Shown: piece after piece, positions 1-9,903 of the stretch | Position numbering within the stretch: the stretch's first letter is position 1 | Layout of the letters: each line of letters starts with the position of its first letter | DNA from: Candidatus Gastranaerophilales bacterium | GTDB taxonomy: Bacteria > Cyanobacteriota > Vampirovibrionia > Gastranaerophilales > Gastranaerophilaceae | Length of the DNA: 64,000 nucleotides | Reading direction: 5' to 3' | NCBI GenBank assembly: GCA_944325515.1 | Contig: CALVAO010000004.1 | Span: forward strand, 62,001 to 126,000 | The notes under the pieces: generated by a model | What the model saw: only the letters and a program-made list of their open reading frames with translations | Database searches by the model: none | What the model was told of the DNA's origin: nothing | Position numbers and translations under genes: made by a program

Positions 1-710
<710 letters not shown>

Positions 711-886
711 TTATAAATTTATTATACACCTTAGAAAAATTTTATTATACTCAATAGAAATATAAGCCGAAAAGCAGGAACTGCAAGAAAATCTTCCCCT
801 GTAATAAATTTAATATTTCTGAATTATGCACTACAATAACAGAGTTCAAGACTCATTGCGATTAACCCTTTTTCTCTTAAAATAAA

Positions 887-3442
887 TTATTCTTCAACAG
901 GAGATTCTATAATGGTTGTTTGTTCTCCTACAGCCATTTCTGCAGTTGTACAAGCCTCTGCTGAAGGAATTTCTTCTTCATCTTTGTCTGTATTTACAAT
1001 TTTATTAACAGAAACCACTGTATCATTATCTACAAGGTTTTGCGCTCTTACGCCCGTAGCCGGTCTGCCCTGGCATGATATATCACCGGCTTTTATTCTT
1101 GTAACTATACCGTTTGCAGTAACAAGCATAATTTCATCATTTGCATCAACAATTGTTAATGCAACTAATCTTGACATATTAGATTTAAATTTAGTTGCAA
1201 TTAATCCTATTCCGCCTCTGTTTTGTGTTCTGAATTCAGACAACTTAGTACGTTTGCCAAATCCGTCGGACGTAACCACCAGTAAATCTGCATCATAATT
1301 TCTCGGTACAATATCGCATCCTATTATTGTGTCTGCAGCACGAAGTTTCATTGAAGTAACTCCTCTGGCGCTTCTACCTAACGGACGTAAATCTTCTATC
1401 GGGAATCTTATTGCCATACCGCAAGAAGTTCCGATTATTATTTCATCATTAGATTTTGCGAGTTTAACCCAGTTTAATTTGTCGCCTTCCTCTAAGGAAA
1501 TTGCAATTATACCGCTTCTTCTGATATTTACAAAGTTATCAAGCTCTATTCTCTTTATAAATCCTTTTTGTGTAAGCATAATCAAATTTAAATCATGAGA
1601 GAAACTACTTACAGGAACAACTGCTGTAATTGTTTCACCCTGCTCAATAGGAAGTACGTTTACAATCGGCAGACCTTTAGACTGTCTTCCGCCTTCCGGA
1701 AAATCATATACATTTAAACTGTAGACAATACCCTTAGAGGAGAAGAATAAAACTTTATCATGCATCATTGCCGTAAAGAAATGTTGAATATCATCATCAT
1801 CTTTAGTTTTCATGCCGGCTTTACCTCTGGTTGCACGATTTTGTCTTTCGAAAGTATCAAGTGAAATTCTCTTTAAATACCCTTGATGAGTGATAAATAC
1901 CGCCATTGGAGTATTTGGAGTCAAATCCTCTATAGTAACTTCACCTTGTTCCGGAACTATTTGAGTTTTTCTATCATCGCCGTATTTTTCTTTGTCTTCA
2001 AGAAGTTCTGCTTTAATAATATCAAGGACCTTTTGCCTGTCAGCCAAAATTCCTTCATATTCAGTAATTTTTTTCAAAAGGTCATCATATTCATTTTTAA
2101 TCTTATCCTGCTCTAAGCCTGTCAAACGTCTTAACTGCATCTCTAAAATAGCATTAGCCTGGTCAACATCAAATCCGAAGCGGCTCATCAATCCAACTCT
2201 TGCATCATCAGTTGTTTTGGACTTTTTAATAAGCTCAATAACTTCATCTAATGAACCTAATGCTATAAGTAAACCGGCAAGAATATGTGCTCTAATCTTT
2301 GCTTTTTTCAAGAAATATATTGTTCTTCTTGTTACAATTTCGACTCTATGCTCTACAAATTCACTTAAAACTTCATAGAGATTGAGAAGTCTTGGCTGCT
2401 TTCCGCACAATGTAACCATATTAACGCCAAAAGTTGTAGATAGCTGGGTAAATTTAAACAGATTGTTTTTAACAACTTCCGGCTTTGCATCACGTTTAAG
2501 TTCTATTACGATACGCATACCTTCTCTGTCGGATTCATCTCTTATATCAGAGATACCATTAATCTTTTGTTCTTTTACTAAATCAGCTATTTTTTGAATA
2601 AGCATTGATTTATTAACTTGATAAGGAATTTCTGTAACAATAATAGCAGTTCTGGTTTGCCTGCCGGCACCACCAGGAATTTCTTCAATAGTAGCAACAG
2701 CTGACATTTTTATAGAACCTCTGCCTGTTTCATAGGCTTGTTTAATATCATTGAGTCCTACTATAGTTGCTGCTGTCGGGAAATCAGGACCTTTTATGTA
2801 TTCCATTAATTCCGGAACAGTAATTTGAGGATTATCGATTAAGGCAATTGTACCATCAACAACTTCTCGTAAATTGTGAGGCGGAATATTGGTTGCCATA
2901 CCAACCGCAATACCGGATGAACCGTTTAAAAGCAGCATTGGCAATCTTACCGGCAGAACAGAAGGTTCTTCAAGAGAACCATCAAAGTTTGGTTCAAAAT
3001 CTACGGTATCACAATCAATATCTGCCAGCATTGAAGTTGTAATTTTATGCATACGGGCTTCTGTATACCTCATTGCAGCAGCGCCGTCACCGTCAACAGA
3101 ACCGAAATTACCATGCCCGTCTACGACAAGATATCTAGTATTAAAATCCTGTGCAAGTCTTACCAGTGCTTCATAAACAGAACTGTCACCATGCGGGTGA
3201 TATTTACCTAAAACTTCACCAACAATACGGGCACACTTTTTAAATGGTTTATCTGGAGTCATACCAAGCTCATTCATTGCGTATAATATACGTCTGTGCA
3301 CCGGTTTTAACCCATCTCTTACATCTGGAAGCGCACGACCTACAATTACACTCATAGCGTAATCTATGTAACACTTCTTCATTTCTTCTCTTATATTAAC
3401 CGGAACTATTTTACCGTCTGAAAATATATTCTGTTGAGCCAA
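887..3442 (-). CDS. gyrA: DNA gyrase subunit A
   Basis: Type IIA topoisomerase subunit that breaks and rejoins DNA; with GyrB it introduces negative supercoils. 851 residues, full length. The catalytic tyrosine is Y126 in [10 protein letters not shown]. The quinolone-resistance region reads [10 protein letters not shown], with Ser87 and Glu91 at the E. coli 83 and 87 positions, so the usual resistance substitution at Ser is absent. The GyrA box, usually QRRGGKG, is here [10 protein letters not shown], the form I recall from cyanobacterial GyrA. The start codon is TTG, with GGAG placed seven bases upstream; no ATG fits the conserved N-terminus. Confidence 0.95.
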   Translation of the reverse strand: MAQQNIFSDGKIVPVNIREEMKKCYIDYAMSVIVGRALPDVRDGLKPVHRRILYAMNELGMTPDKPFKKCARIVGEVLGKYHPHGDSSVYEALVRLAQDFNTRYLVVDGHGNFGSVDGDGAAAMRYTEARMHKITTSMLADIDCDTVDFEPNFDGSLEEPSVLPVRLPMLLLNGSSGIAVGMATNIPPHNLREVVDGTIALIDNPQITVPELMEYIKGPDFPTAATIVGLNDIKQAYETGRGSIKMSAVATIEEIPGGAGRQTRTAIIVTEIPYQVNKSMLIQKIADLVKEQKINGISDIRDESDREGMRIVIELKRDAKPEVVKNNLFKFTQLSTTFGVNMVTLCGKQPRLLNLYEVLSEFVEHRVEIVTRRTIYFLKKAKIRAHILAGLLIALGSLDEVIELIKKSKTTDDARVGLMSRFGFDVDQANAILEMQLRRLTGLEQDKIKNEYDDLLKKITEYEGILADRQKVLDIIKAELLEDKEKYGDDRKTQIVPEQGEVTIEDLTPNTPMAVFITHQGYLKRISLDTFERQNRATRGKAGMKTKDDDDIQHFFTAMMHDKVLFFSSKGIVYSLNVYDFPEGGRQSKGLPIVNVLPIEQGETITAVVPVSSFSHDLNLIMLTQKGFIKRIELDNFVNIRRSGIIAISLEEGDKLNWVKLAKSNDEIIIGTSCGMAIRFPIEDLRPLGRSARGVTSMKLRAADTIIGCDIVPRNYDADLLVVTSDGFGKRTKLSEFRTQNRGGIGLIATKFKSNMSRLVALTIVDANDEIMLVTANGIVTRIKAGDISCQGRPATGVRAQNLVDNDTVVSVNKIVNTDKDEEEIPSAEACTTAEMAVGEQTTIIESPVEE

Positions 3443-3757
3443 TGTACTTCTCCTCTATCCCTTCGTCCTTATAACATACTAGCACAAAAAAGGTTTCTGT
3501 AAAGCAAATATAAATAACATGATATGTATATGATTGATAGAGTATATACGGTTTAAATCCAGTATTTATAACATTTTAAGCTTTGTTACAAATTGTTTAA
3601 AATTAAGCAATTTTTTAATAAAAAAATACTTTATTAATATGTAAGTAAGTTAAAAACATTAAAATTTTCTTTTTATACTCTCTCTTAATATCCTCGTGTT
3701 TATTTAATGTTTGCCATTGTCTCAACGGCAAACTTTTTTTTGCTTATTCCACGCCTG
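3443..3757. other. 315-bp AT-rich intergenic stretch
   Basis: Lies between the gyrA start and the end of a TPR-protein gene, both on the minus strand. It holds no convincing ORF. Its notable element is a plus-strand terminator-like hairpin at 3709-3741. It should also contain the gyrA promoter, near the TATGTTATAAG sequence just upstream of the gyrA ribosome-binding site on the minus strand. Confidence 0.6.
3709..3741 (+). terminator. Rho-independent terminator-like hairpin
   Basis: GTTTGCC (3709-3715) pairs with GGCAAAC (3727-3733) and is followed by eight T on the plus strand. No plus-strand gene precedes it. It may act in reverse for the minus-strand TPR gene, although the T tract is on the wrong side for that. 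Confidence 0.55.
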
Positions 3758-4984
3758 TTACCAGTAATACGGGAACCTGCCATAATAATAACGTGGATGA
3801 TTGTAATATAATTGATAATTTCTTATAGTTTCAAGCCTGTTCTGTTCCTGCAGCAGAGCATTCTGCTGTTCCAATAATCTGATTTGCTTTTCTCTCTGCT
3901 CCGCATCCCTGCGCCTTGAAGCTTCCAATGCAAGGTTGTTGTCCAATTTTAACTGGGTCTGATTTAAATCTGAAAAACAGGCTGACAAGTTATTGCCCTT
4001 GTATTTTGCAAGACAATCGTTTGCTGTTTCAAAAAAGTCTGTCTGCCTTTTATCCCAGTATATAACATCATTATCCAGCAGTCCTTTATTTCTTGTCCTT
4101 ATTGCTGCCCAATCCGGCTTTTTGCAATAATTGGTTATCTGTTTGTACGCATTATCAATTTTCTTTTGTTCAAGAGGATAGGTTAATGCATTTATTTTAC
4201 TAATCATGACATTATTACTCATTCCATAATAGAGAACTTTTGCTTTATAATAATTATTAAGTTTTTCCTGGATATTGGAAGTCACTCCGGCTAGTTTAAG
4301 ATAGTTATCTGGATTTTGCGGTACCAATTTTATAAGTAATAACGCGGTTTTATAAGCCTTTGATAAATCTTTTAGTGCCAGATAGCAACCGTATAAAATC
4401 TCTTGTGATTGTATATAAAACTTTGATTTTGCAGACACCTTTCCGGCATACAGTATTGAATTTTTAAAATCCTTCATGAAGTAATAATTTTCACTTACTT
4501 GATACGCGGAATCTTCTTTTAGCGGCGTAGCCTTATTTGTATAAGGCACCAGTATATTATTTGAAGCAGAATAATCTCCCATTCTTGCATAAAGAATTCC
4601 TATTTTATAATCCAGCATGTACTGAGGCAGCAGTTTATTTTCACCAATATCCTTCAATCGAAAAGCCTGTTCCAAAGCTAGAACATAATTACCCTGTAAT
4701 GAATAGTACTCAATAAAGCGCATTAAATTCGGAATAAAAGCAGGAAAAAGTTTTTCAGCTTTTTCAAACTCTCCTTTTTTTATGTACTTTTCATTTTTAA
4801 GGAGCTTCTTATATATTTTTTTGTCATTTTTATCAAGCTGAGATTCTTGATTTTTCGTTAATTCAGAAAAGGTTACCTTAAAACCGTTGACATTATAATA
4901 AGAAAATAAATCATTCTTAGCTGATACTGCAAAAACAGTATTTATAAATATTAAAAAAATTAAAATTAATAATCTCAACTTCAT
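3758..4984 (-). CDS. Secreted TPR-like hypothetical protein
   Basis: 408 residues with an N-terminal signal peptide (basic MKLR, then a hydrophobic stretch to about residue 20 ending AVSA). The body is helical with TPR-like repeats, for example YFMKDFKNSILYAGKV and GNYVLALEQAFRLKD, so a periplasmic protein-protein interaction role is likely. The C-terminus has a charged coiled-coil segment (about 350-390, rich in R, Q, E) and ends in a Tyr-rich tail (YYNHPRYYYGRFPYYW). It is the last gene of a five-gene operon; its ATG overlaps the upstream receiver gene's stop as ATGA. Function unknown. Confidence 0.75.
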   Translation of the reverse strand: MKLRLLILIFLIFINTVFAVSAKNDLFSYYNVNGFKVTFSELTKNQESQLDKNDKKIYKKLLKNEKYIKKGEFEKAEKLFPAFIPNLMRFIEYYSLQGNYVLALEQAFRLKDIGENKLLPQYMLDYKIGILYARMGDYSASNNILVPYTNKATPLKEDSAYQVSENYYFMKDFKNSILYAGKVSAKSKFYIQSQEILYGCYLALKDLSKAYKTALLLIKLVPQNPDNYLKLAGVTSNIQEKLNNYYKAKVLYYGMSNNVMISKINALTYPLEQKKIDNAYKQITNYCKKPDWAAIRTRNKGLLDNDVIYWDKRQTDFFETANDCLAKYKGNNLSACFSDLNQTQLKLDNNLALEASRRRDAEQREKQIRLLEQQNALLQEQNRLETIRNYQLYYNHPRYYYGRFPYYW

Positions 4985-5358
4985 TCCAAGATTGCCCTGT
5001 AAGCAGAAATACTCTTCAGAGCCGTCGGCTTAGGAATACAGTTGACTCCGAGCATTTCAGCTATATTTCTTGCATTATAAGACGCCGATATTAGTATTAT
5101 CCTTGTATTATTATAACGAGAGAAAGTCTTAATTTGTTCAATTAACCACTCCCCTGCATATTTAGGCATAAAATCATCTTCCATCTGTAAATCTGTTATT
5201 ATAACATCCAGCGGCTTATTTTCAAGAAGAATATCATAAGCCTCTCTTGCAGATTCAGCCGTTATTATTTCAAGCTCATCTCCAAGAATTTCCTGTACAA
5301 TCTCAGAATTAAAAACCCGCCAGCCTTTTATATCATCTACAATCAGAATTCTTTTCAT
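4981..5358 (-). CDS. Single-domain response regulator (receiver)
   Basis: 125-residue stand-alone CheY-like receiver. Acidic pair D8-D9 in ILIVDD, phosphoacceptor D56 in VIITDLQM, Ser91 in ILISAS and Lys110 in CIPKPT fit the receiver active site. There is no output domain, so it would act by protein contact. The ATG at 5358 is chosen over an upstream in-frame start because it gives an ATGA overlap with the stop of aroH and begins exactly at the conserved first strand. A histidine kinase gene lies in the same operon and is its likely partner. Confidence 0.85.
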   Translation of the reverse strand: MKRILIVDDIKGWRVFNSEIVQEILGDELEIITAESAREAYDILLENKPLDVIITDLQMEDDFMPKYAGEWLIEQIKTFSRYNNTRIILISASYNARNIAEMLGVNCIPKPTALKSISAYRAILE

Positions 5359-5705
5359 TTTCTGAGTCCTTCCGCACCATCCAAATAAACAAATTCCGGA
5401 GAAAATGATTCGCTGCAATTAATAACTACAAGCACTCTTAAGCACATTTTAAGACTACCAGGGACATCAAGTTCATGAAAACACATCATAGCAACATCTT
5501 TCCATTTTAAATTAACACGCGCATATTTAGCCGGAAAATCCGCATTTAAGTCATCCGTTAATGTGAATATTGCATGGGAAATCATATCTGTTTCAATATT
5601 ATTGCGGGCAATAATTTCATTCAAGAGTTTTATTGTTGCAGCTCCAATTGCTTCAGAAGAATTTTCTTCAACCGTAATCGCCCCTCTTATACCTTTTGTT
5701 ATCAT
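5355..5705 (-). CDS. aroH: Chorismate mutase, AroH class
   Basis: 116 residues, the usual size for the monofunctional AroH fold that converts chorismate to prephenate for phenylalanine and tyrosine. Residues equivalent to the B. subtilis active site fall at identical numbers: Arg7 (GIRGAI), Cys75, Glu78 (MMCFHELD) and Arg90 (KMCLRV). The start overlaps the upstream Nudix gene as ATGA. Its place between signalling genes and a Nudix hydrolase is unusual for an aromatic amino acid gene. Confidence 0.9.
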   Translation of the reverse strand: MITKGIRGAITVEENSSEAIGAATIKLLNEIIARNNIETDMISHAIFTLTDDLNADFPAKYARVNLKWKDVAMMCFHELDVPGSLKMCLRVLVVINCSESFSPEFVYLDGAEGLRK

Positions 5706-6259
5706 ACTCTTTCTCCTTTTGTAACCATAAAAAAATATAATGCTGCAAGTGTAGACATTGTTAAAGCATCCCCTGCCGCTTCACGTTCTTTTAGCCAGTC
5801 TGGAATTTTGTCAATGTCTATTAACATACGCTCACGTATGACACCACCGTCATCTACGGGTTTTTCAACTATTTTATATTCTTTAATCTCCGCTATAGCA
5901 ATTGTAATAGTTTCAGAAACACATCCTGCAGAACTAGCAGCTCTATGAGTCATTATATGTATATTATCAGCTTTTAACCCTGCTTCCTCCAAAAGTTCTG
6001 CCCGTATGGCATCCTCTATGGATTCCCCTTTTCTTTCATCTCCTACCAATCCGGCTGGAATACCTATACAATATTTAGCGATGCCCTCAGCCTGCAATGG
6101 AGGACGTTCTTCTTTCAAAAAAAGAATTTGTTTATTATTTATAACCGGAAGTATTACAACAACATCACTCGCATTCGGTCGATGAGCATAAACCCACTCT
6201 TTTCCGGTTTTTGAAGGTGTACTTTTTAACTGTAAGTATTTTGTATCATATAAAATCAT
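5702..6259 (-). CDS. Nudix hydrolase, ADP-ribose pyrophosphatase-like
   Basis: 185 residues. The Nudix box spans GDERKGE to LLEEAGL (G-x5-E-x7-x-E-L-x-E-E-x-G-L), with Ala where the consensus has the first Arg of REUXEE; the metal-binding glutamates are present. The overall arrangement, with an N-terminal beta domain and PAGLVGDERKGE, resembles ADP-ribose or nucleoside-sugar pyrophosphatases. Substrate cannot be assigned. GGAG lies 8 bases before the ATG at 6259, and three bases separate the gene from the upstream kinase stop. Confidence 0.85.
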   Translation of the reverse strand: MILYDTKYLQLKSTPSKTGKEWVYAHRPNASDVVVILPVINNKQILFLKEERPPLQAEGIAKYCIGIPAGLVGDERKGESIEDAIRAELLEEAGLKADNIHIMTHRAASSAGCVSETITIAIAEIKEYKIVEKPVDDGGVIRERMLIDIDKIPDWLKEREAAGDALTMSTLAALYFFMVTKGERV

Positions 6260-6262
6260 TTG

Positions 6263-7609
6263 TTATTCTCCATAAAGCAGATTAAGATTTATAACTGCAG
6301 GCAGTTTTATTGTAAATATAGTGTATTTGCCTTCTTCACTGTCAACTGTTAATTCTCCGCCATGTGATTTTACAATTTGCAGCGCAAGATAAAGCCCAAG
6401 ACCCGTACCAATTTTTCTAAATTTCTTTGCTGCTGAATAATATTTATTAAAAATCTTATCTATATCAGACTTCGATATACCTGCTCCATAATCTTTTACT
6501 GAAATAACAATATATTTCGGAATTTCACCTATAGTAATTTCTATGGGAGAATTCGGCTCACCATATGAAATAGCGTTTTGTATAAGATTCTTTACCACAC
6601 GTTTTAACTGCATTCTGTCAGCATAAACTCTTATATCACGCGGTAAAATAAACTCTATTTCATTATGGGTTTTAACAGCAATCGGCATCATATCTTCTAT
6701 AATTTCTTCTATAAAGCCTTTAAGCATAATATTTTCTTTATATAGCCTAATATTACCGTCCCGAACCTTATATGTTTCAAGAACAATTTGAACTAAATCC
6801 AGAAGTTCTTTGTTAGAAGACTGCATATTTTTTAAAGCCAGTTCCTGTTTTTCTGAAATCGGTCCAAAGCTCTCATTCAAGAATAACTCCAGCATATTAG
6901 TTTCTGCTATAATCGGCACTTTTAAATCGTGAGTAAGTGTAGCAACAAAATCCTCTTTCAGACTTTCCAGTTCCTTTTGGTTGGTAACATTCTTTATAAT
7001 TACTATAAAATATTTCTTTTTATCATCAGCTTTTAGTTCCATCGTGCTAGCAATAAAATTGGAATACATGTCATTCTTTAAAAAAACATCATCATCTTTT
7101 AAATTCGTAATGCTTTTGTTTTTACCAGGCTGGATATAGTCAAGAAGCTCCTCTCCCATTAAGCTGTTACCAGGAACATTAAACCACTCCGCTATTTTTG
7201 GAGTAGCACGCAGGATTTTATAATTTTCATCAACTATCACAAGACCGTCTGACAAAGAATTAATAACAGCCTCAAGAAATTTATTCTGCTTATGCAGTTC
7301 ATTCTGGTATTCTACAATCATTTTCTCTCTGTCATCCAGCGTTTCTATCATCCTGTTAATACTTTCAGCAAGGGATTCAGAGCCGGGGAATTCCATTTTT
7401 TCTATCTTTTTAGACAAATCACCATATCTTATAGAATTGACTGTTTTTGTAATTGCACCTAGATAATCACCAAGCCTTGACCATTGTTTTCCGGCATGCC
7501 TTGCAAAAATAAACAAAATAATCAAAGTTATTAAGATAAATAAATTAAGAACATGAATAAAAAATGCACTATTTTCTTGAAAAATATAGCTTATAACTTC
7601 CATTAGCAT
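6263..7609 (-). CDS. Membrane sensor histidine kinase with PAS domain
   Basis: 448 residues. One membrane helix (about residues 16-36), a HAMP-like linker, a PAS domain (about 107-215), a HisKA dimerisation domain with phosphoacceptor His in LTHDLKVPI (about residue 227), and a HATPase domain with N box NLIQNAISYG, G1 DYGAGIS and G2 GTGLGLYLAL. The first gene of the operon ending at 3758; the receiver protein encoded there is a likely phosphotransfer partner. An AGGA lies nine bases upstream of the ATG at 7609; a second Met two codons in is possible. Signal unknown. Confidence 0.93.
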   Translation of the reverse strand: MLMEVISYIFQENSAFFIHVLNLFILITLIILFIFARHAGKQWSRLGDYLGAITKTVNSIRYGDLSKKIEKMEFPGSESLAESINRMIETLDDREKMIVEYQNELHKQNKFLEAVINSLSDGLVIVDENYKILRATPKIAEWFNVPGNSLMGEELLDYIQPGKNKSITNLKDDDVFLKNDMYSNFIASTMELKADDKKKYFIVIIKNVTNQKELESLKEDFVATLTHDLKVPIIAETNMLELFLNESFGPISEKQELALKNMQSSNKELLDLVQIVLETYKVRDGNIRLYKENIMLKGFIEEIIEDMMPIAVKTHNEIEFILPRDIRVYADRMQLKRVVKNLIQNAISYGEPNSPIEITIGEIPKYIVISVKDYGAGISKSDIDKIFNKYYSAAKKFRKIGTGLGLYLALQIVKSHGGELTVDSEEGKYTIFTIKLPAVINLNLLYGE

Positions 7610-7634
7610 GCCAACTGGTCCTATTTAATAATTT

Positions 7635-7645
7635 TATGATACAAT
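7635..7645 (+). promoter_or_regulatory. Extended -10 promoter of fliO
   Basis: TATGATACAAT (TGn followed by TACAAT), 26 bp before the fliO ATG. No good -35 is visible. The same TATGATANNAT core recurs upstream of several other genes in this window. Confidence 0.5.
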
Positions 7646-7671
7646 TATAACAGAAAATAAGGTAAGTTTAA

Positions 7672-8481
7672 ATGAATAAGATTTATGGTGTATATTTGAG
7701 CTTTATAGCGTGGTGTTATACTGCAGTATGCTATGCAACAGAGAAATTTGACATCCTTCCGGATCTTCCGGAACCTCTTGCAAATGCTGCTCAAGCCTCA
7801 TCAGTATCCACTACAGACACCGCTTCTAACGCTCTGACTGCAACACAAACAGTGGGGCAGGAGCCTAATTTAATCTCAATATTATTCTCTCTTATTTTCG
7901 TTATTCTTCTTATTTATGCAACTGGCATTATTTATGCAAAACTTAATAAATTAGGGCTTACAACATTAAAAAAACAAATTGGTGACGGTGACGGCAGCCG
8001 TGTTTCAGTAATTTCAACAACAGCTCTGGGAAATAACAAAACACTGCATGTTGTAGAGCTAGGCGGTCAGAGAATGCTTATAGGTGCATGCTCCAGCTCT
8101 ATTCATCTTATAAAAGATTTAGGACAATACCCGCCATGTGAGATAAAAGAAGGCGAATTCTCCAAAATTGAAATTCCTAATATTCGTATCCCCAAAATTG
8201 AAATTCCTAAAATTGAAATACCGGGATTCACAAAAGTAGTTTCTAAAATAAATGACGATACCGACAAACAAGACCCCGCAAAAAACGAAGGTGATGAAGA
8301 AAGTAATAATGATACCTTTGAAATTTCGGATATTTATGAGGAAGAAAACTCTGATGGGATTATAGACAAACTTTTTCATACTGCAGCGTCAGAATCCTCG
8401 ACAAATACAACTACAAAAGAAGATTTAGAACATAAAGTGGATCCGGAAGAATTTGCTTTATACAAAAAATACTTATCTTAA
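7672..8481 (+). CDS. fliO: Flagellar biosynthesis protein FliO-like
   Basis: 269 residues. An N-terminal hydrophobic segment, then a membrane helix near 65-85 (LISILFSLIFVILLIYATGI), then the FliO-like soluble core (VSVISTTALGNNKTLHVVELGGQRMLIGACSSSIHLI), which resembles FliO of the flagellar export gate. The C-terminal half is unusual: a repeat of I-x-IP pentapeptides such as KIEIP (about residues 165-186), followed by an acidic, low-complexity tail. FliO is poorly conserved, so the call rests on topology and the core motif. Followed at 26 bp by neuB-like and HAD genes on the same strand. Confidence 0.72.
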   Translation: MNKIYGVYLSFIAWCYTAVCYATEKFDILPDLPEPLANAAQASSVSTTDTASNALTATQTVGQEPNLISILFSLIFVILLIYATGIIYAKLNKLGLTTLKKQIGDGDGSRVSVISTTALGNNKTLHVVELGGQRMLIGACSSSIHLIKDLGQYPPCEIKEGEFSKIEIPNIRIPKIEIPKIEIPGFTKVVSKINDDTDKQDPAKNEGDEESNNDTFEISDIYEEENSDGIIDKLFHTAASESSTNTTTKEDLEHKVDPEEFALYKKYLS

Positions 8482-8507
8482 ATAAATCGACAGCATAAGG
8501 GGTTTTA

Positions 8508-9380
8508 ATGAGTAAAAGGTGTGTAAAAATAGGAAACAAAACGGTTGGAGAAGGCTATCCGTGTTTTATAATTGCTGAAATCGGTATCAATCACAACGGT
8601 TCGGTAAAACTAGCCAAACAGATGATAGATATAGCTAAAACAACCGGATGTGATGCCGTAAAATTTCAGAAACGAACGGTAGATGTTGTCTATACTAAAG
8701 AAGAACTGGCGAGAGAACGTAAAAGTATTTTTGGGAATACAAACGGTGATTTAAAATACGGACTTGAATTTGGAGAAAAAGAATACAAAGAAATTGATAC
8801 ATACTGCAAAGAAAAAGGAATAATGTGGTTTGCGTCCTGCTGGGATGAAGATTCGGTTGATTTTATAGAAAAATTCGACGTGCCATGCTATAAAATAGCC
8901 TCTGCTTCTTTAACCGATGATAATCTGCTTAAATACACAAAATCTAAAGGAAAACCAATTCTGCTATCAACCGGCATGAGCACTATGGAGCAGATAAAAC
9001 ATGCTGTGTCCATACTAGGAGAAGAAAATTTAATACTTTTCCACTGCACATCAACATATCCTTCAAATACAGCAGAAATTAATTTGAGAGCTATAGAAAC
9101 TTTTAGAAAAGAATTTTCATGCCCGATTGGATATTCAGGGCACGAAAGAGGTGTAACGCCATCTATTCTTGCTGTAGCACTGGGTGCCTGTGCTGTAGAA
9201 AGACATATTACGGTAGATAGAACTAACTGGGGTTCTGACCAGGCAGCCAGCCTTGAAATGGCGGGATTATACCATATGGTCAGAGATATCAGACAGGTGC
9301 CGGACCTGCTTGGTGACGGCATAAAAACGGTGTATCAAAGAGAAATACCGATTATAGAAAAATTGAGACGAAAGGGATAA
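8508..9380 (+). CDS. NeuB-like nonulosonate (sialic acid-type) synthase
   Basis: 290 residues. Condenses phosphoenolpyruvate with a hexosamine-type sugar in the NeuB/PseI/LegI family. Family motifs are clear: FIIAEIGINHNGS at the start, DAVKFQKR, CYKIASASL, LLSTGMST, FHCTSTYPS, IGYSGHERG and AVERHIT. Most members are about 340-350 residues with a C-terminal SAF (antifreeze-like) domain; here the protein ends just after the TIM barrel. The following phosphatase gene suggests a 9-phosphate product that is then dephosphorylated. Proximity to fliO suggests flagellin glycosylation, but this is inference. AAGGGG precedes the ATG. Confidence 0.85.
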   Translation: MSKRCVKIGNKTVGEGYPCFIIAEIGINHNGSVKLAKQMIDIAKTTGCDAVKFQKRTVDVVYTKEELARERKSIFGNTNGDLKYGLEFGEKEYKEIDTYCKEKGIMWFASCWDEDSVDFIEKFDVPCYKIASASLTDDNLLKYTKSKGKPILLSTGMSTMEQIKHAVSILGEENLILFHCTSTYPSNTAEINLRAIETFRKEFSCPIGYSGHERGVTPSILAVALGACAVERHITVDRTNWGSDQAASLEMAGLYHMVRDIRQVPDLLGDGIKTVYQREIPIIEKLRRKG

Positions 9381-9405
9381 AAGGGGTAAAGGGGTAAAAG
9401 GGGCA

Positions 9406-9888
9406 ATGCTTAGCCTACCGGATTCTATAAAATTTGTTATTACTGACTTTGACGGAATTGTAACTGATAATTGTGTTTATATCGGTGCAAATGGTGAAAT
9501 GACACGCAAATTAAATTTTAAAGATGTTATGGCTTTTTCAATTTTACGCAAAAATGGTTACAGAATCGGCATCATTTCCGGTGAAAAGAATTCTGCCATT
9601 GATATTATCGCAAAGAAATTTAATGTTGAAGAAGTTCATCAAGGTATCAGAATAAAGATTGATGTATTAAAAAACATTGTTGAACGCTACAGCTTATCTC
9701 CGGATGAATATCTCTATATAGGAGATGATATAAATGATATCGAATCTCTCCAATATGCAAAATATGCAATAACTGTACCTAATGCTGTAGCATCAGTGAA
9801 AAACATTAATGGAATACAAATCACACAAACCAGAGGCGGCGAGGGTGCATTCCGCGAGGTAGTAGACACTCTTATTTATAGAGAATAA
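9406..9888 (+). CDS. KdsC-type HAD phosphatase
   Basis: 160 residues, typical of the compact C0-type HAD phosphatases (KdsC, or the phosphatase domain attached to CMP-acylneuraminate enzymes). Motif I is DFDGIVTD, motif II IISGE, and motif III GDDINDIESL. It likely removes a phosphate from the nonulosonate or related keto-acid made by the preceding NeuB-like enzyme. The 25-bp gap before it is built of AAGGGG repeats that provide several overlapping ribosome-binding sites. Confidence 0.85.
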   Translation: MLSLPDSIKFVITDFDGIVTDNCVYIGANGEMTRKLNFKDVMAFSILRKNGYRIGIISGEKNSAIDIIAKKFNVEEVHQGIRIKIDVLKNIVERYSLSPDEYLYIGDDINDIESLQYAKYAITVPNAVASVKNINGIQITQTRGGEGAFREVVDTLIYRE

Positions 9889-9903
9889 CACCATTTTTGT
9901 GTA

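Noticed and set aside
4981-5418. Longer receiver protein starting at 5418
   Set aside because: The extra 20 residues lie within aroH in another frame; the ATGA overlap at 5358 gives a canonical receiver start.
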